A stretch of 64,000 nt of DNA from Colwellia echini (lineage in GTDB: Bacteria > Pseudomonadota > Gammaproteobacteria > Enterobacterales > Alteromonadaceae): assembly GCF_002843355.2 (NCBI RefSeq), contig NZ_PJAI02000008.1, positions 1 through 64,000 of the forward strand, given 5' to 3'. The stretch's first letter is position 1. Every line of letters starts with the position of its first letter. Shown here in pieces: positions 27,490 through 37,091 of this stretch. The notes under the pieces are model-generated. The model saw nothing but the letters and a program-made list of their open reading frames with translations, did no database searches and was not told the origin of the DNA. The position numbers and the translations under genes are program-made.

Positions 27490-28041
27490 ATGACAACATT
27501 TACACTGCACACAGCCGAAACAGCACCAGAAGCAAGTAAAGAAACTTTAACAGATGCTAAAAAGCAAATGGGTGCTGTACCAGGTTTATTTGCTGTAATG
27601 GCTGAATCACCACAAACTTTACTGGCTTATAAAGCGTTACATCAATTTTTTACTGAAACATCATTTGATGCCGAAGAATTAACTGTTGTATGGCAAACTA
27701 TTAATGTTGAGCATGAATGTCATTACTGTGTACCAGCGCATACGGGCATTGCTCATTCTATGAACGTTGACCCAGCTATCACTGAAGCCTTACGTAATGA
27801 AACAGCTTTACCTACAGCTAAACTACAAGCCTTAAAAGACTTCACATTAACTATGGTGCGCAGCCGTGGTAATGTATCTGAGCAAGAGCTTAACGCATTT
27901 TTCGCTGCCGGTTACACTCAGCAACAAGTATTAGAAATTATTTTAGGTTTATCACAAAAAGTGATCAGTAACTACGTAAACCACGTAGCTAAAACGCCTG
28001 TAGATCCAATGTTTGAAAGTTTCGCTTGGACTAAAAAGTAA
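27490..28041 (+). CDS. carboxymuconolactone decarboxylase/AhpD-like protein
   Basis: The 183-residue protein has the AhpD-type motif EHECHYCVPAHT (about residues 75-86), with the redox pair Cys-His-Tyr-Cys and a downstream His. This is the active-site arrangement of peroxidase-related AhpD-fold proteins. The start follows AATAGGAATATTACA. It is the first gene after the TetR-controlled promoter and is followed by a FrnE-like thiol oxidoreductase, so a redox or detoxification role is likely. Confidence 0.87.
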   Translation: MTTFTLHTAETAPEASKETLTDAKKQMGAVPGLFAVMAESPQTLLAYKALHQFFTETSFDAEELTVVWQTINVEHECHYCVPAHTGIAHSMNVDPAITEALRNETALPTAKLQALKDFTLTMVRSRGNVSEQELNAFFAAGYTQQQVLEIILGLSQKVISNYVNHVAKTPVDPMFESFAWTKK

Positions 28042-28062
28042 AAGATAAGAAAGAAGAAAGTC

Positions 28063-28100
28063 ACTCTTAATCCCAATAGGGGGCTATTAGGATTAAGAGT
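28063..28100 (+). other. intercistronic hairpin
   Basis: ACTCTTAATCC.AATAG pairs with CTATT AGGATTAAGAGT around GGGG, with one bulged base. No T-run follows. It may set the relative expression of the two genes in the operon or partly terminate. Confidence 0.6.
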
Positions 28101-28145
28101 ACACTTGATTAAACCGTTTCAATTAGTGCGACAACAGGAGTATCA

Positions 28146-28796
28146 ATGAGCAATAAAATTAAACTAGACATAATTTCTGACATCGTTTGCCCTTGGTGTA
28201 TTATCGGTTACAACCGATTAAAAATTGCCATTGATGAATTACAACTTAACGATAAAATTGACATTGAATGGCAACCTTTTGAACTTAATCCTGATATGCC
28301 CGCCGAAGGTGAGCCATTACGAGAACACGTTGCTAGAAAATATGGCGCATCACGTGCAGATAGCGATCGCGCTCGTGAAAATATTAGTCAACTAGGTGCT
28401 GAACATGGTTTTATCTTTAACTACTCAGATGAAACCAAGATGGTTAACACTCTAGATGCGCATATTTTGTTAGATTTAGCTGAAAGCTTAGGTAAGCAAA
28501 CCGAATTGAAACTACGCTTATTTGCCGCCTTTTTTACTGAAAATAAAGATATCTCAAATCGAGATATCTTATTAGCTGAAACCGATGCGGTAGGTATTGA
28601 TAGAACTAATGCCGAACAAGCGTTAGCTAATAAAGATAATAGCGAAAAAGTCAGAGCTATCGAGGCGCAGTGGCATGGCATGGGTGTTTCAAGCGTCCCT
28701 ACTGTAGTATTTAATCGAACAAGTGCATTAACGGGTGCACAATCCGTTGCTGCTTATAAACAAGTACTTAGCCAATTACTAGAAGAGCAAAATTAA
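28146..28796 (+). CDS. DsbA-family FrnE-like oxidoreductase
   Basis: This encodes 216 residues with a thioredoxin-fold start DIISDIVCPWCIIG (about 8-21) carrying the CPWC redox motif, a helical insertion, and the cis-Pro region GVSSVPTVVFN near residue 183. This is the FrnE/2-hydroxychromene-2-carboxylate isomerase-like branch of DsbA proteins. It has no signal peptide, so it acts in the cytoplasm. It lies 105 bp after the AhpD-like gene in the same TetR-controlled unit. The start follows CAGGAGTATCA. Confidence 0.9.
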   Translation: MSNKIKLDIISDIVCPWCIIGYNRLKIAIDELQLNDKIDIEWQPFELNPDMPAEGEPLREHVARKYGASRADSDRARENISQLGAEHGFIFNYSDETKMVNTLDAHILLDLAESLGKQTELKLRLFAAFFTENKDISNRDILLAETDAVGIDRTNAEQALANKDNSEKVRAIEAQWHGMGVSSVPTVVFNRTSALTGAQSVAAYKQVLSQLLEEQN

Positions 28797-28952
28797 TAGC
28801 TGAGTGTCACTTCTTATTGTAAGGGTGAGCAATTCGCCCTTACAACTCACACTTTAGTCTAGTTTTACTGATTAACACTTGTCTAAACACTATCAAAACT
28901 CTAGATTAGCCATATCACTCGATATTATTTCCTTATATTCTAAGGCTGAGGC

Positions 28953-30821
28953 ATGAGCATGGATCCTGAACTTTCAGAGATAAGCAGCTTTATTCACAGT
29001 ATTCCGCCCTTTGACAGCTTACCTAAACAAGTGCTTTCGCAACTAGTTCGTGAATTATCTATTCATTATGTTCGTAAAGATGATCTTTTCCCCCCGCCCA
29101 CAATTAATGAACCTCGACTTTATATACTACGAAAAGGTGCAATGAGTTGTCGCTCAAAAGATGGTGAACTAGTTAGTCGACTTGGTGAGAGTGACTTATG
29201 TGATGCATTTTATCATCCTCTCGATCTTCAAAGCGCTTCAGCAGAGCCTCCACTTACCGTACATGTTGATGAAGACTGCTTACTTTACAGCGTACAATCT
29301 AGTGTTTTACAAGAAATAGGCGAACGCCTACCTAGTATTAGTGATTATTTTGGTCAAAATTCAGCACAGCGTTTAAAAACCAAAATGAGTCAGGTTAACG
29401 ACGAAGCCATTTTATCGTCATCATTAATGAACACCGCCGTCAGTAATTTTTATCAAAGCCCTGTCGCTGCAATTGATTTAAACGAAACAATTCAACAAAC
29501 CGCACTGCAAATGACAGAGCAAGGTTACTCCTGTTTGGTGATCACGGAGCAAAACACCCCTGTAGGTATTGTTACCGACAAAGATATTCGACGTCGCTGT
29601 GTTGCACAGGGGTTAGCAACTAGCACTCCTATTCGCGACATTATGACTACCGACATTTGCAGTATTGACCTACATAAAAATGCTTACGATGCCTTAATGA
29701 TGATGACAGCTAAACATGTTCATCACCTTCCGGTCACCAAAAGTGGTCATCTTGTCGGCATGATTACGGTAACCGACCTGATTAACAACGAAGGGCATAA
29801 TGCGGTAAACCTGTCCAATGTTATTCACAAAGCAAATACTGTTAACGAATTAATTAACGTCAGTAAACTGTTACCTAAACTGCAAATGCGATTGGCAAAA
29901 TTAGGCAGTAGCGCTGATCATGTAGGTAAAAGTATTAGCGCCCTTACCATGGCGTTTACTGCACGATTAATTGAAATGGCGGAAGTTGAATTAGGACCTC
30001 CGCCAGTGCCCTTTGCTTGGCTTGCCGCAGGTTCGCAAGGACGACAAGAACAGCTGGCTCACTCCGATCAAGACAATGCACTGATTATTAGCGATAGCAT
30101 GCAACCTGAAGACGATCTTTGGTTCGCTAAGCTCGCCACTTTTGTGTCTGATGGTTTGGCTAACTGTGGCTTTATTTACTGCCCAGGTAATATCATGGCA
30201 ACTAATCCACAATGGCGACAACCACAAAAAATTTGGCATAAATACTTTGCTGATTGGGTAGGGATCCCTAACCCGCAAGCTTTACTCAATAGCAGTGTAT
30301 TCTTCGATTTAGATACTGTTTACGGTGAGGCTTCGTTATTGCGCGAGGTAAGAAAACAATTACTAAACAAAACGAAAAACAACACTCAATTTATTGCTCA
30401 TTTATCTAAAAATGCCTTGAATTTCCGGCCGCCGCTTGGTTTTTTCCGTGATTTTGTTTTAAAACACAGCGGCAAAAATAAAGCTACTCTCAATTTAAAA
30501 CATAACGGCATAACCCCTGTTATTGATTTAGCTCGCATTTATGCTCTTGCTGAAGGTATTGGTGCGGTTAATACCAGAGAGCGAATTCAACAAGCCGCCG
30601 GCACACCGTCATTATCAAAAGAGTCGGCTGAAAATCTAATTCATGCCTATGAATTTTTAGGAATGTTGCGGGTAAAGCATCAAGCCAACCAATTACTACA
30701 GGGGGAAAAACCTGATAATTACTTGTCACCTAAAGATATTTCTAGGTTAGAGCGTGAACATTTAAAAGATGCTTTTAAGGTAATTAAAAGCTTACAAGAC
30801 GTAAAGCAGTCAGGCTACTAA
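28953..30821 (+). CDS. cNMP-binding/CBS/DUF294 nucleotidyltransferase-like protein
   Basis: The 622-residue protein reads as a cyclic-nucleotide-binding-like domain (about 10-130), two CBS repeats (165-280), a nucleotidyltransferase-like DUF294 domain with GSQGRQEQLAHSDQDNALI near 360, and a C-terminal DUF294 helical domain. The GS and SDxD residues of the transferase site are present. It overlaps the exonuclease gene by one base (TAATG). Such pairs often occur near acetate-type symporters, as one does 3 kb away. The exact reaction is unknown. Confidence 0.88.
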   Translation: MSMDPELSEISSFIHSIPPFDSLPKQVLSQLVRELSIHYVRKDDLFPPPTINEPRLYILRKGAMSCRSKDGELVSRLGESDLCDAFYHPLDLQSASAEPPLTVHVDEDCLLYSVQSSVLQEIGERLPSISDYFGQNSAQRLKTKMSQVNDEAILSSSLMNTAVSNFYQSPVAAIDLNETIQQTALQMTEQGYSCLVITEQNTPVGIVTDKDIRRRCVAQGLATSTPIRDIMTTDICSIDLHKNAYDALMMMTAKHVHHLPVTKSGHLVGMITVTDLINNEGHNAVNLSNVIHKANTVNELINVSKLLPKLQMRLAKLGSSADHVGKSISALTMAFTARLIEMAEVELGPPPVPFAWLAAGSQGRQEQLAHSDQDNALIISDSMQPEDDLWFAKLATFVSDGLANCGFIYCPGNIMATNPQWRQPQKIWHKYFADWVGIPNPQALLNSSVFFDLDTVYGEASLLREVRKQLLNKTKNNTQFIAHLSKNALNFRPPLGFFRDFVLKHSGKNKATLNLKHNGITPVIDLARIYALAEGIGAVNTRERIQQAAGTPSLSKESAENLIHAYEFLGMLRVKHQANQLLQGEKPDNYLSPKDISRLEREHLKDAFKVIKSLQDVKQSGY

Positions 30822-31537
30822 TGAGCAGAACTAGCGTAGCAAACTCACCAATTTTCGCACCATTAATAGGATTTGAGGCTAAGCGAAAACGCTTATTAAA
30901 AAAAGCACCTGCCGGTCCATTGCGCGACTTTTTGTCGGTGCCTATACCTAACTTAAATACACCGATTGATAAAATTAATATTTTATCGGTAGATTTTGAA
31001 ACGACAGGGCTAAACGCGAAAAATGATAAATTACTCAGCGTTGGCTTTGTAACTTTTGCACAGCAACAAATATCGCTAAGCAGCTGTTATCACCAAATTA
31101 TTAACACCCAACAAAAACTTGAAGAAAGTAACGTTATTATTCACCAAATAACTGATAGCCAAAAAGAACAAGGCCAAACTTTGGCAACCGTAGTAGCTAC
31201 ACTTTTGAAAGCGCTTGCCGGTAAAGTTATGTTGGTGCATTTTGCCCGTATCGAAAGGCAATTTTTAACGCAAGCTTGTATTGAATTGTATGGTATGGCA
31301 CCGGTATTTCCGATGATCGATACTTTAGTACTAGCAAAACGCCGTTTAGATAAACGCGATGTTGCATATGACCCTTCAGAGTTGCGTCTGAGTCATCTAC
31401 GACATAAATTTGCATTGCCTGAGCATCACGCCCATAACGCTTTGGGTGATGCTATTGCAACCGCAGAATTATTTATGGCACAAATGAGTAAAGCCAATAA
31501 AGACGGTAAAACTATTTTAAAAGATGTATTGCTGTAG
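30821..31537 (+). CDS. DnaQ-like 3'-5' exonuclease
   Basis: The 238-residue protein has the DEDDh exonuclease motifs: SVDFETTGLNA (about 53-63), HQITDSQ, the middle Asp region and HHAHNALGDAIATAEL with the final His/Asp. A conserved N-terminal extension (residues 1-45) sets it apart from DnaQ itself. Its ATG overlaps the upstream stop, so it is translationally coupled to the CBS/DUF294 gene. It probably trims DNA or RNA ends; the biological target is unknown. Confidence 0.87.
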   Translation: MSRTSVANSPIFAPLIGFEAKRKRLLKKAPAGPLRDFLSVPIPNLNTPIDKINILSVDFETTGLNAKNDKLLSVGFVTFAQQQISLSSCYHQIINTQQKLEESNVIIHQITDSQKEQGQTLATVVATLLKALAGKVMLVHFARIERQFLTQACIELYGMAPVFPMIDTLVLAKRRLDKRDVAYDPSELRLSHLRHKFALPEHHAHNALGDAIATAELFMAQMSKANKDGKTILKDVLL

Positions 31538-31639
31538 CACTTTATTCACGACTAAATTAACGACTAACTCTTCCGCTTTATTCTGCTTAGGTTACAATCA
31601 ACCCATAATATGCAGATAATCTCCCGCTAAAGGATACTC

Positions 31640-33085
31640 ATGAATAACTTGTTAAACTCTGATCTACATTCTGATTTAAACTCTAATCTAAATTCGGACT
31701 TAAGCGCTTTATTAAATACACAAAGCACAGGTACACCATTAACTATCCTTGAAGAGTCAACTTATTCTACTTGGCTTGAAACTCAAGACTCACAAAGCAA
31801 AGCTTGGTTAGCAAATACCCAATATACAGGTAACGGATTAGCGCTACTGCCAAATAGCCAAGGTGAGCTGAGCCAAGTTTTATTCGTGATTAAAAATGCT
31901 AGCGATTTTTTTGCCTGCGGCGATTTAATTAAGCAATTGCCGCAAGGTCAATATTTATTACAAGCAGAGTCTGAATACATTGAATCAATAAGCTTTGGCT
32001 GGTTAGTTGGTGCTTACCACTATGACAGATACGTAAGCAACAAATCTGAGCAAAAACTTGCTACCTTAGCCATTGGTAAAGCTGAAACCGACACCTTTAA
32101 AAGTACCAAAATAGTTGATCGTGTCATCAAGCTTGCTCAAGCAACAGCATTAACGCGTGATTTAATTAACACGCCAGCGGCGGATATGATGCCGGAGCAT
32201 TTAGCGCAAGTAACCGACAATTTAGCTGCGCAATTTAACGCCCAAGTAACACATATTGTTGGCGATGATTTATTAACGCAAAACTATCCAACTATTCATG
32301 CGGTTGGTCGTGCAAGTGTGCATACTCCGCGCTTAATTGATTTACGTTGGGGTGATAGTAAAAACCCTCAAATAACTTTAGTTGGTAAAGGCGTTTGTTT
32401 TGACAGTGGCGGCTTAGATATCAAACCTTCTGCTGGCATGCGCACCATGAAAAAAGACATGGGCGGCTCTGCGCATGTGTTAGGTTTAGCACAATTAATT
32501 ATGGCACATAACCTACCGATTAATTTACGGGTATTAATTCCTGCTGTTGAGAATGCTGTATCGAACAACGCATTTCGCCCAGGTGATGTTATTACTACTC
32601 GCAAAGGACTTACTGTCGAAATTCATAATACCGATGCGGAAGGTCGCTTAGTATTATGTGATGCATTATGTGAAGCTGAAAACGACGAACCTGAGTTAAT
32701 TATTGATTTTGCTACCTTAACTGGCGCAATGCGGGTAGCCCTTGGTACAGAGTTACCAGGATTTTTCTCCAACAATGATGAAATTGCCACGGGTATAACA
32801 CAAGCCGGCAGTAAAATTAGCGATCCCGTTTGGCGTATGCCGCTGTACAGCCCCTATGATAATTTATTCAGCAGCTCTATTGCCGATATGACCAACTGTG
32901 CGGCTCAACCATTTGGCGGAGCAATTACCGCAGCGCTTTATTTACAACGTTTTGTTGATAAAACCGATTGGGTACATTTTGATGTAATGGCGTTTAATAT
33001 TCGCCATTTATCAGGTCGACCATTAGGTGGTGAAGCTTTTGGTATTCGTGCTGTTTTTGATTATTTACAAGCTCGTTTTAATTAA
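31640..33085 (+). CDS. M17 leucyl aminopeptidase family protein
   Basis: The 481-residue cytosolic metallopeptidase keeps the two-metal site residues in GKGVCFDSGGLDIKPS and NTDAEGRLVLCDAL (about 330-343), together with MKKDMGGSAHVLG. It would cleave N-terminal residues from peptides and belongs nearer the PepB-like branch than PepA. Residues 6-21 are four NSDL-type repeats coded by four 12-bp tandem units, an odd extension ahead of the conserved region. The start follows AAAGGATACTC. Confidence 0.92.
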   Translation: MNNLLNSDLHSDLNSNLNSDLSALLNTQSTGTPLTILEESTYSTWLETQDSQSKAWLANTQYTGNGLALLPNSQGELSQVLFVIKNASDFFACGDLIKQLPQGQYLLQAESEYIESISFGWLVGAYHYDRYVSNKSEQKLATLAIGKAETDTFKSTKIVDRVIKLAQATALTRDLINTPAADMMPEHLAQVTDNLAAQFNAQVTHIVGDDLLTQNYPTIHAVGRASVHTPRLIDLRWGDSKNPQITLVGKGVCFDSGGLDIKPSAGMRTMKKDMGGSAHVLGLAQLIMAHNLPINLRVLIPAVENAVSNNAFRPGDVITTRKGLTVEIHNTDAEGRLVLCDALCEAENDEPELIIDFATLTGAMRVALGTELPGFFSNNDEIATGITQAGSKISDPVWRMPLYSPYDNLFSSSIADMTNCAAQPFGGAITAALYLQRFVDKTDWVHFDVMAFNIRHLSGRPLGGEAFGIRAVFDYLQARFN

Positions 33086-33162
33086 AAGTAAATTAACTAA
33101 ACTAGTTACTAACACCAAGCTGTAATTTGCCAATGCAAGCATGTTCAACTGAAGAGACAGAT

Positions 33163-35349
33163 ATGAAAAAAAAGTTAAACAACTTAAAAAAAGCAATCAA
33201 AGTTAAATTACCTTTTAACATCAATTTACTTTTAATGACCAAATTAATTTTAGTTATTGGTGTAGTAAACTATTCAGTTGCCATGGCTGAAGAAACTAAA
33301 AACACAAAAGCCACAAGCAATAGTGTTACTGCTGAAAACCTGGCAACATTACAATCAATAAGCCAAGCACAAGTAAGCCCTAGCGGTGAATTTGTGGCCT
33401 TTACTCGCTCTGTTCCACGTGAAATTTATGTGGAAAAAGACGGCAAAAATTGGAGCGAACTTTACCTGGTTAATAACCAAGGTGAAGAGCGCGCTTTTGT
33501 TACCGGTAAAGTCAATATTAAAAATATTCAATGGTCTAAAGATGGAACTCTGATATATTTTTTAGCCAAAATGCATGAGGAAAAATTTACTGCTCTATAT
33601 CAAATTGCGGTTGATGGCGGACAAGCGCAAAAAGCTATTACTTTAACAGATACTAATATCAACCAATACGCAGTAAGCAGCGATAATAAAAAAGTAGCTT
33701 TATTAGCTAAACCCGCTAAAGACAAAGCAGATAAAAAGCTCAAAACGTTAGGCTTTAAAGCTGAGGTATATGAAGAAGAACTAACTAATCAGCTTTTATA
33801 TGTAACCGAGCTTCACTCGTCGGAAAAAGTAACAACACTCGGCAATAATGCAATTATCCCAGAACCATGGCCGATCAAAGGTAGTGTTTCAAATGTTCAT
33901 TTCTCACCAAATGGTGAAGACTTATTAGTGAAAACCCAACCAACCCCATTAGTTGATGACAAGTACATGAAGTCACAATGGCATATTGTTGACTTAGCCA
34001 GTCAACAAATCAAAACAAGCTTTACAACCTTAGGTAAATTAGGCAATGCCGAGTTTTCTTACGATGGAAAATATGTCGCTATACTTGGAGCAAAAGACCA
34101 ACACGATCCAGCATTAGGGCGCTTATATATTGCCAACGCAAATTCAGGCATTGTTGCCAATTGGTTACCTAATTTTAATGGCCATGTCAGAGACTTTGAA
34201 TGGGCTAATTCACGTAATGAGTTAATATTCATTGCTGATATTGGTAGCCAATCTATTATTGGCAATTTAAAACCCGGCTCTAGTGATTACACCACGGTAG
34301 TTGATGTTGGTGCTTTTATTGCCAGTAATATAAGTATTTCAGACTCAGACAAAACCGTTGCTATAAGAGCGAATACTGCGCTCCATCCAAATGAAGTATT
34401 TATACTGCGCGGTGGTCAACATGCTCGCCTAACTGACTCAAATGCTTGGTTAACTGCTCTACCATTAGGCAAACAAGAAAGCATTACCATTAAAGCGCGT
34501 GATGGCATAGAAATAGGCGGAGTATTGGTTTATCCGCTTAATTATAAAGAAGGCCAACGATACCCGTTAATTATCTCAGTGCATGGCGGTCCAGAAAGCC
34601 ATGTTAAAGATGGATGGCTAACAAGTTACGCTAGCCCAGGCCAATTGGCTGCTGCACAAAACTACGCGGTGTTCTACCCCAATTACCGTGGCAGTACAGG
34701 TCAAGGCGTAAACTACTCCATGCTTGGTCAAAATGATTACGCAGGTAAAGAGTTTGATGACTTGGTTGATCTCAAAAATCACCTCGTTAATATTGGTTTA
34801 GCTGATGATAAAAAAGTTGGCATAACGGGCGGCTCTTACGGTGGTTATGCTGCCGCATGGGGCGCTACTAAACTCACTAAACATTTTGCTGCTAGTGTTA
34901 TGTTTGTTGGTATTTCTAACCTAGTATCAAAATTTGGTACTACCGATATTCCTAACGAAATGCATTTAGTTCACGCCCGCTCATACCCATGGGAAAAATG
35001 GCAATGGTATTTAGAGCGCAGTCCTATTTATTGGGCGCAGCAATCACAAACACCGCTATTAATAATGCACGGTAAAGCCGATCCTCGCGTACACCCAGCA
35101 CAATCAATGGAAATGTATCGTTATATGAAGGCACAGGGTAAAACAGTACGTTTAGTTAACTATCCCGGTGAAAGCCACGGTAACAAAAATGCTGCAGCAA
35201 GGTATGATTACAACTTACGATTAATGCGCTGGATGGATAACTACTTAAAACATGATAACAAGCCAATGCCTGCACATGACTTGCCTCATGCAGATAACTT
35301 AAAAACACATGCCAAATCAAGTGCGAGTGTTGCAACACAAAATAAATAG
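33163..35349 (+). CDS. S9 family prolyl-oligopeptidase-like peptidase
   Basis: The 728-residue secreted peptidase has an N-terminal hydrophobic export signal ending near YSVAMAEE, a beta-propeller (about 60-440) and an alpha/beta-hydrolase domain. The catalytic Ser is in GGSYGGYAA, Asp in HGKADPRV and His in GESHGNKN. The ATG at 33163 was chosen because GAAGAGACAG precedes it; upstream starts at 33127 and 33133 lack a site. The signal peptide has a long basic lead, so the ATG at 33235 is a possible alternative. It probably digests oligopeptides in the periplasm. Confidence 0.9.
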   Translation: MKKKLNNLKKAIKVKLPFNINLLLMTKLILVIGVVNYSVAMAEETKNTKATSNSVTAENLATLQSISQAQVSPSGEFVAFTRSVPREIYVEKDGKNWSELYLVNNQGEERAFVTGKVNIKNIQWSKDGTLIYFLAKMHEEKFTALYQIAVDGGQAQKAITLTDTNINQYAVSSDNKKVALLAKPAKDKADKKLKTLGFKAEVYEEELTNQLLYVTELHSSEKVTTLGNNAIIPEPWPIKGSVSNVHFSPNGEDLLVKTQPTPLVDDKYMKSQWHIVDLASQQIKTSFTTLGKLGNAEFSYDGKYVAILGAKDQHDPALGRLYIANANSGIVANWLPNFNGHVRDFEWANSRNELIFIADIGSQSIIGNLKPGSSDYTTVVDVGAFIASNISISDSDKTVAIRANTALHPNEVFILRGGQHARLTDSNAWLTALPLGKQESITIKARDGIEIGGVLVYPLNYKEGQRYPLIISVHGGPESHVKDGWLTSYASPGQLAAAQNYAVFYPNYRGSTGQGVNYSMLGQNDYAGKEFDDLVDLKNHLVNIGLADDKKVGITGGSYGGYAAAWGATKLTKHFAASVMFVGISNLVSKFGTTDIPNEMHLVHARSYPWEKWQWYLERSPIYWAQQSQTPLLIMHGKADPRVHPAQSMEMYRYMKAQGKTVRLVNYPGESHGNKNAAARYDYNLRLMRWMDNYLKHDNKPMPAHDLPHADNLKTHAKSSASVATQNK

Positions 35350-35403
35350 TCGCCTCCAAGTTGTGTATTTATTATCAGCATATTGATTAATCCAAACAAT
35401 CTT

Positions 35404-35430
35404 AAAGGTCAGTTTTACTGGCCTTTTTTT
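35404..35430 (+). terminator. terminator of the S9 peptidase gene
   Basis: AAAGG.CAG and CTG.CCTTT form a stem with a TTTTA loop followed by seven T. Confidence 0.85.
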
Positions 35431-35706
35431 GTATCTACTTCTTTAATTTAAAGGATAAAAAATAATAAAAGCACTAAAAGTCCTACTGTAATTTGTGATT
35501 TTTTTAATCAATTTTTTTAATAATGTAGACTTAGGTCTAATTTCCTTTCTGCGCTTTACCCTCTAACTTATTATCAAAATAACAAATGTAACAATAATAT
35601 TTATTGCACATAAATAATAACAAGAGGTTTTCAAAACCTTATAAAATAGAATAACGCACATATAACAAGTCCAAACATAAATTGTGAATACATAAAAGGG
35701 AATATC

Positions 35707-36810
35707 ATGCTTAAGAATTCTATAGTTAAAAAATCTAAATTTAATGTAAAAAAAATAGTACTTGCCACCAGTTTATTAGCTATAACAAGTGCTGCTAACG
35801 CAAGTTACACTCTTGAATTAGATGACGGAGATAGTCTCACATTTGGTGGTTACATTAAAATTGATGCTCGCTATATGGACGGTAATATTGCCGCCAATGA
35901 TTACTTTTATGGTGGTGGTACAGTACTTGATAGTGATATCAACAACTTCGGTATTGCAGCTAACGAAACACGATTCAATACTAAATATACTCATGGCGAT
36001 GTAACGGGTTTTATTGAAGTCGATTTTTATGGTGACGGCGTTTCAGGCGGTGGTAATCAAATTATCTCTAACTCATCTAACCTACGTTTACGCCAAGCTT
36101 ATATTCAATATAAAGATATTCTGGTTGGCCAAGCATGGACAACATTCCAAAACACTAGCGCTATCGTAGAAGCGGCGGATTTTGCAGGTCCGTTAGTGGC
36201 AACGGCTTTTATTCGTCAAGGACAAATTCGTTATACTAATGGTGGCTTACAATTATCCATTGAAAACCCTGAAACCTACGGCACAGGTGGCGTTACTGGT
36301 GATGACTCAGTACCAGATTTTATCGGTAAATATACCTTCTCTGGCGATTGGGGTAATGTTTCAGTATCTGGTTTAGTACGTCAACTACAAACTACCACTG
36401 GCACTGAAACTGGCGTAGGCTTTGGTGTTGCTGGTCGTGTTAAAACATTTGGGAAAGATGATATTCGTTTCCAAATTAATGCTGGTAATGTTGGTCGTTA
36501 CGTAGGCGTAACAGCAATAACTGACGTGGTAAATGGTGAAGTAGAAGACTCAACGTCAATTATGGTAGCTTACCGTCACTTCTGGAATGAAACCTTACGT
36601 AGCACCATATTTTACGGTGGCACTACCACTGATCTTTCTGACCGAGATCGTTCACAAGTTGGCGTAAACTTATTCCAAAACATAACCAAACAACTGTCTG
36701 TTGGTGTTGAAGTAGGTAATTTTGACATGGCAAATACTGCCTCAGCTTCTGGTAATACAGTGGGTGGAAGCTCTAATTACATTCAGTTCTCAACCAAGTT
36801 TGTTTTATAA
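35707..36810 (+). CDS. DcaP-like trimeric outer-membrane porin
   Basis: The 367-residue protein has a signal peptide ending near SAANA, then LTFGGYIKIDARYMDG, NETRFNTKYTHGDVTGFIEVDFYG and LRLRQAYIQYKDILVGQAWTTF. These blocks are typical of the DcaP family of outer-membrane channels. It ends in FVL after a terminal beta strand, with aromatic terminal-strand residues as porins require. It probably passes small, often acidic, solutes. It is monocistronic with a strong terminator. Confidence 0.87.
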   Translation: MLKNSIVKKSKFNVKKIVLATSLLAITSAANASYTLELDDGDSLTFGGYIKIDARYMDGNIAANDYFYGGGTVLDSDINNFGIAANETRFNTKYTHGDVTGFIEVDFYGDGVSGGGNQIISNSSNLRLRQAYIQYKDILVGQAWTTFQNTSAIVEAADFAGPLVATAFIRQGQIRYTNGGLQLSIENPETYGTGGVTGDDSVPDFIGKYTFSGDWGNVSVSGLVRQLQTTTGTETGVGFGVAGRVKTFGKDDIRFQINAGNVGRYVGVTAITDVVNGEVEDSTSIMVAYRHFWNETLRSTIFYGGTTTDLSDRDRSQVGVNLFQNITKQLSVGVEVGNFDMANTASASGNTVGGSSNYIQFSTKFVL

Positions 36811-36868
36811 ACTTAACATTTACAGACATTAATTTTGCATTGGTTGACCGCCCTCAAGGTTATTTTAT

Positions 36869-36894
36869 AGGGAAGCTTCGGCTTCCCTTTTTTT
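36869..36894 (+). terminator. terminator of the porin gene
   Basis: AGGGAAGC-TTCG-GCTTCCCT is a perfect stem with a UUCG tetraloop followed by six T. Confidence 0.95.
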
Positions 36895-37091
36895 ACTAAA
36901 AACTTAAATCCTTCAGTACTTTATTCTATTTACTTACCCACCTAGCGTAGCTGTGTTTATTGTCTATAATTATCAGTAATGTCATAAATATTTAACGCCA
37001 TATCAGTAATCTTACATATTTTGGCCTGATAAACAGTGCTATTAACACTCATAAAATACTAATAATTTGGTAATTCAAAAAAGGATAAACC

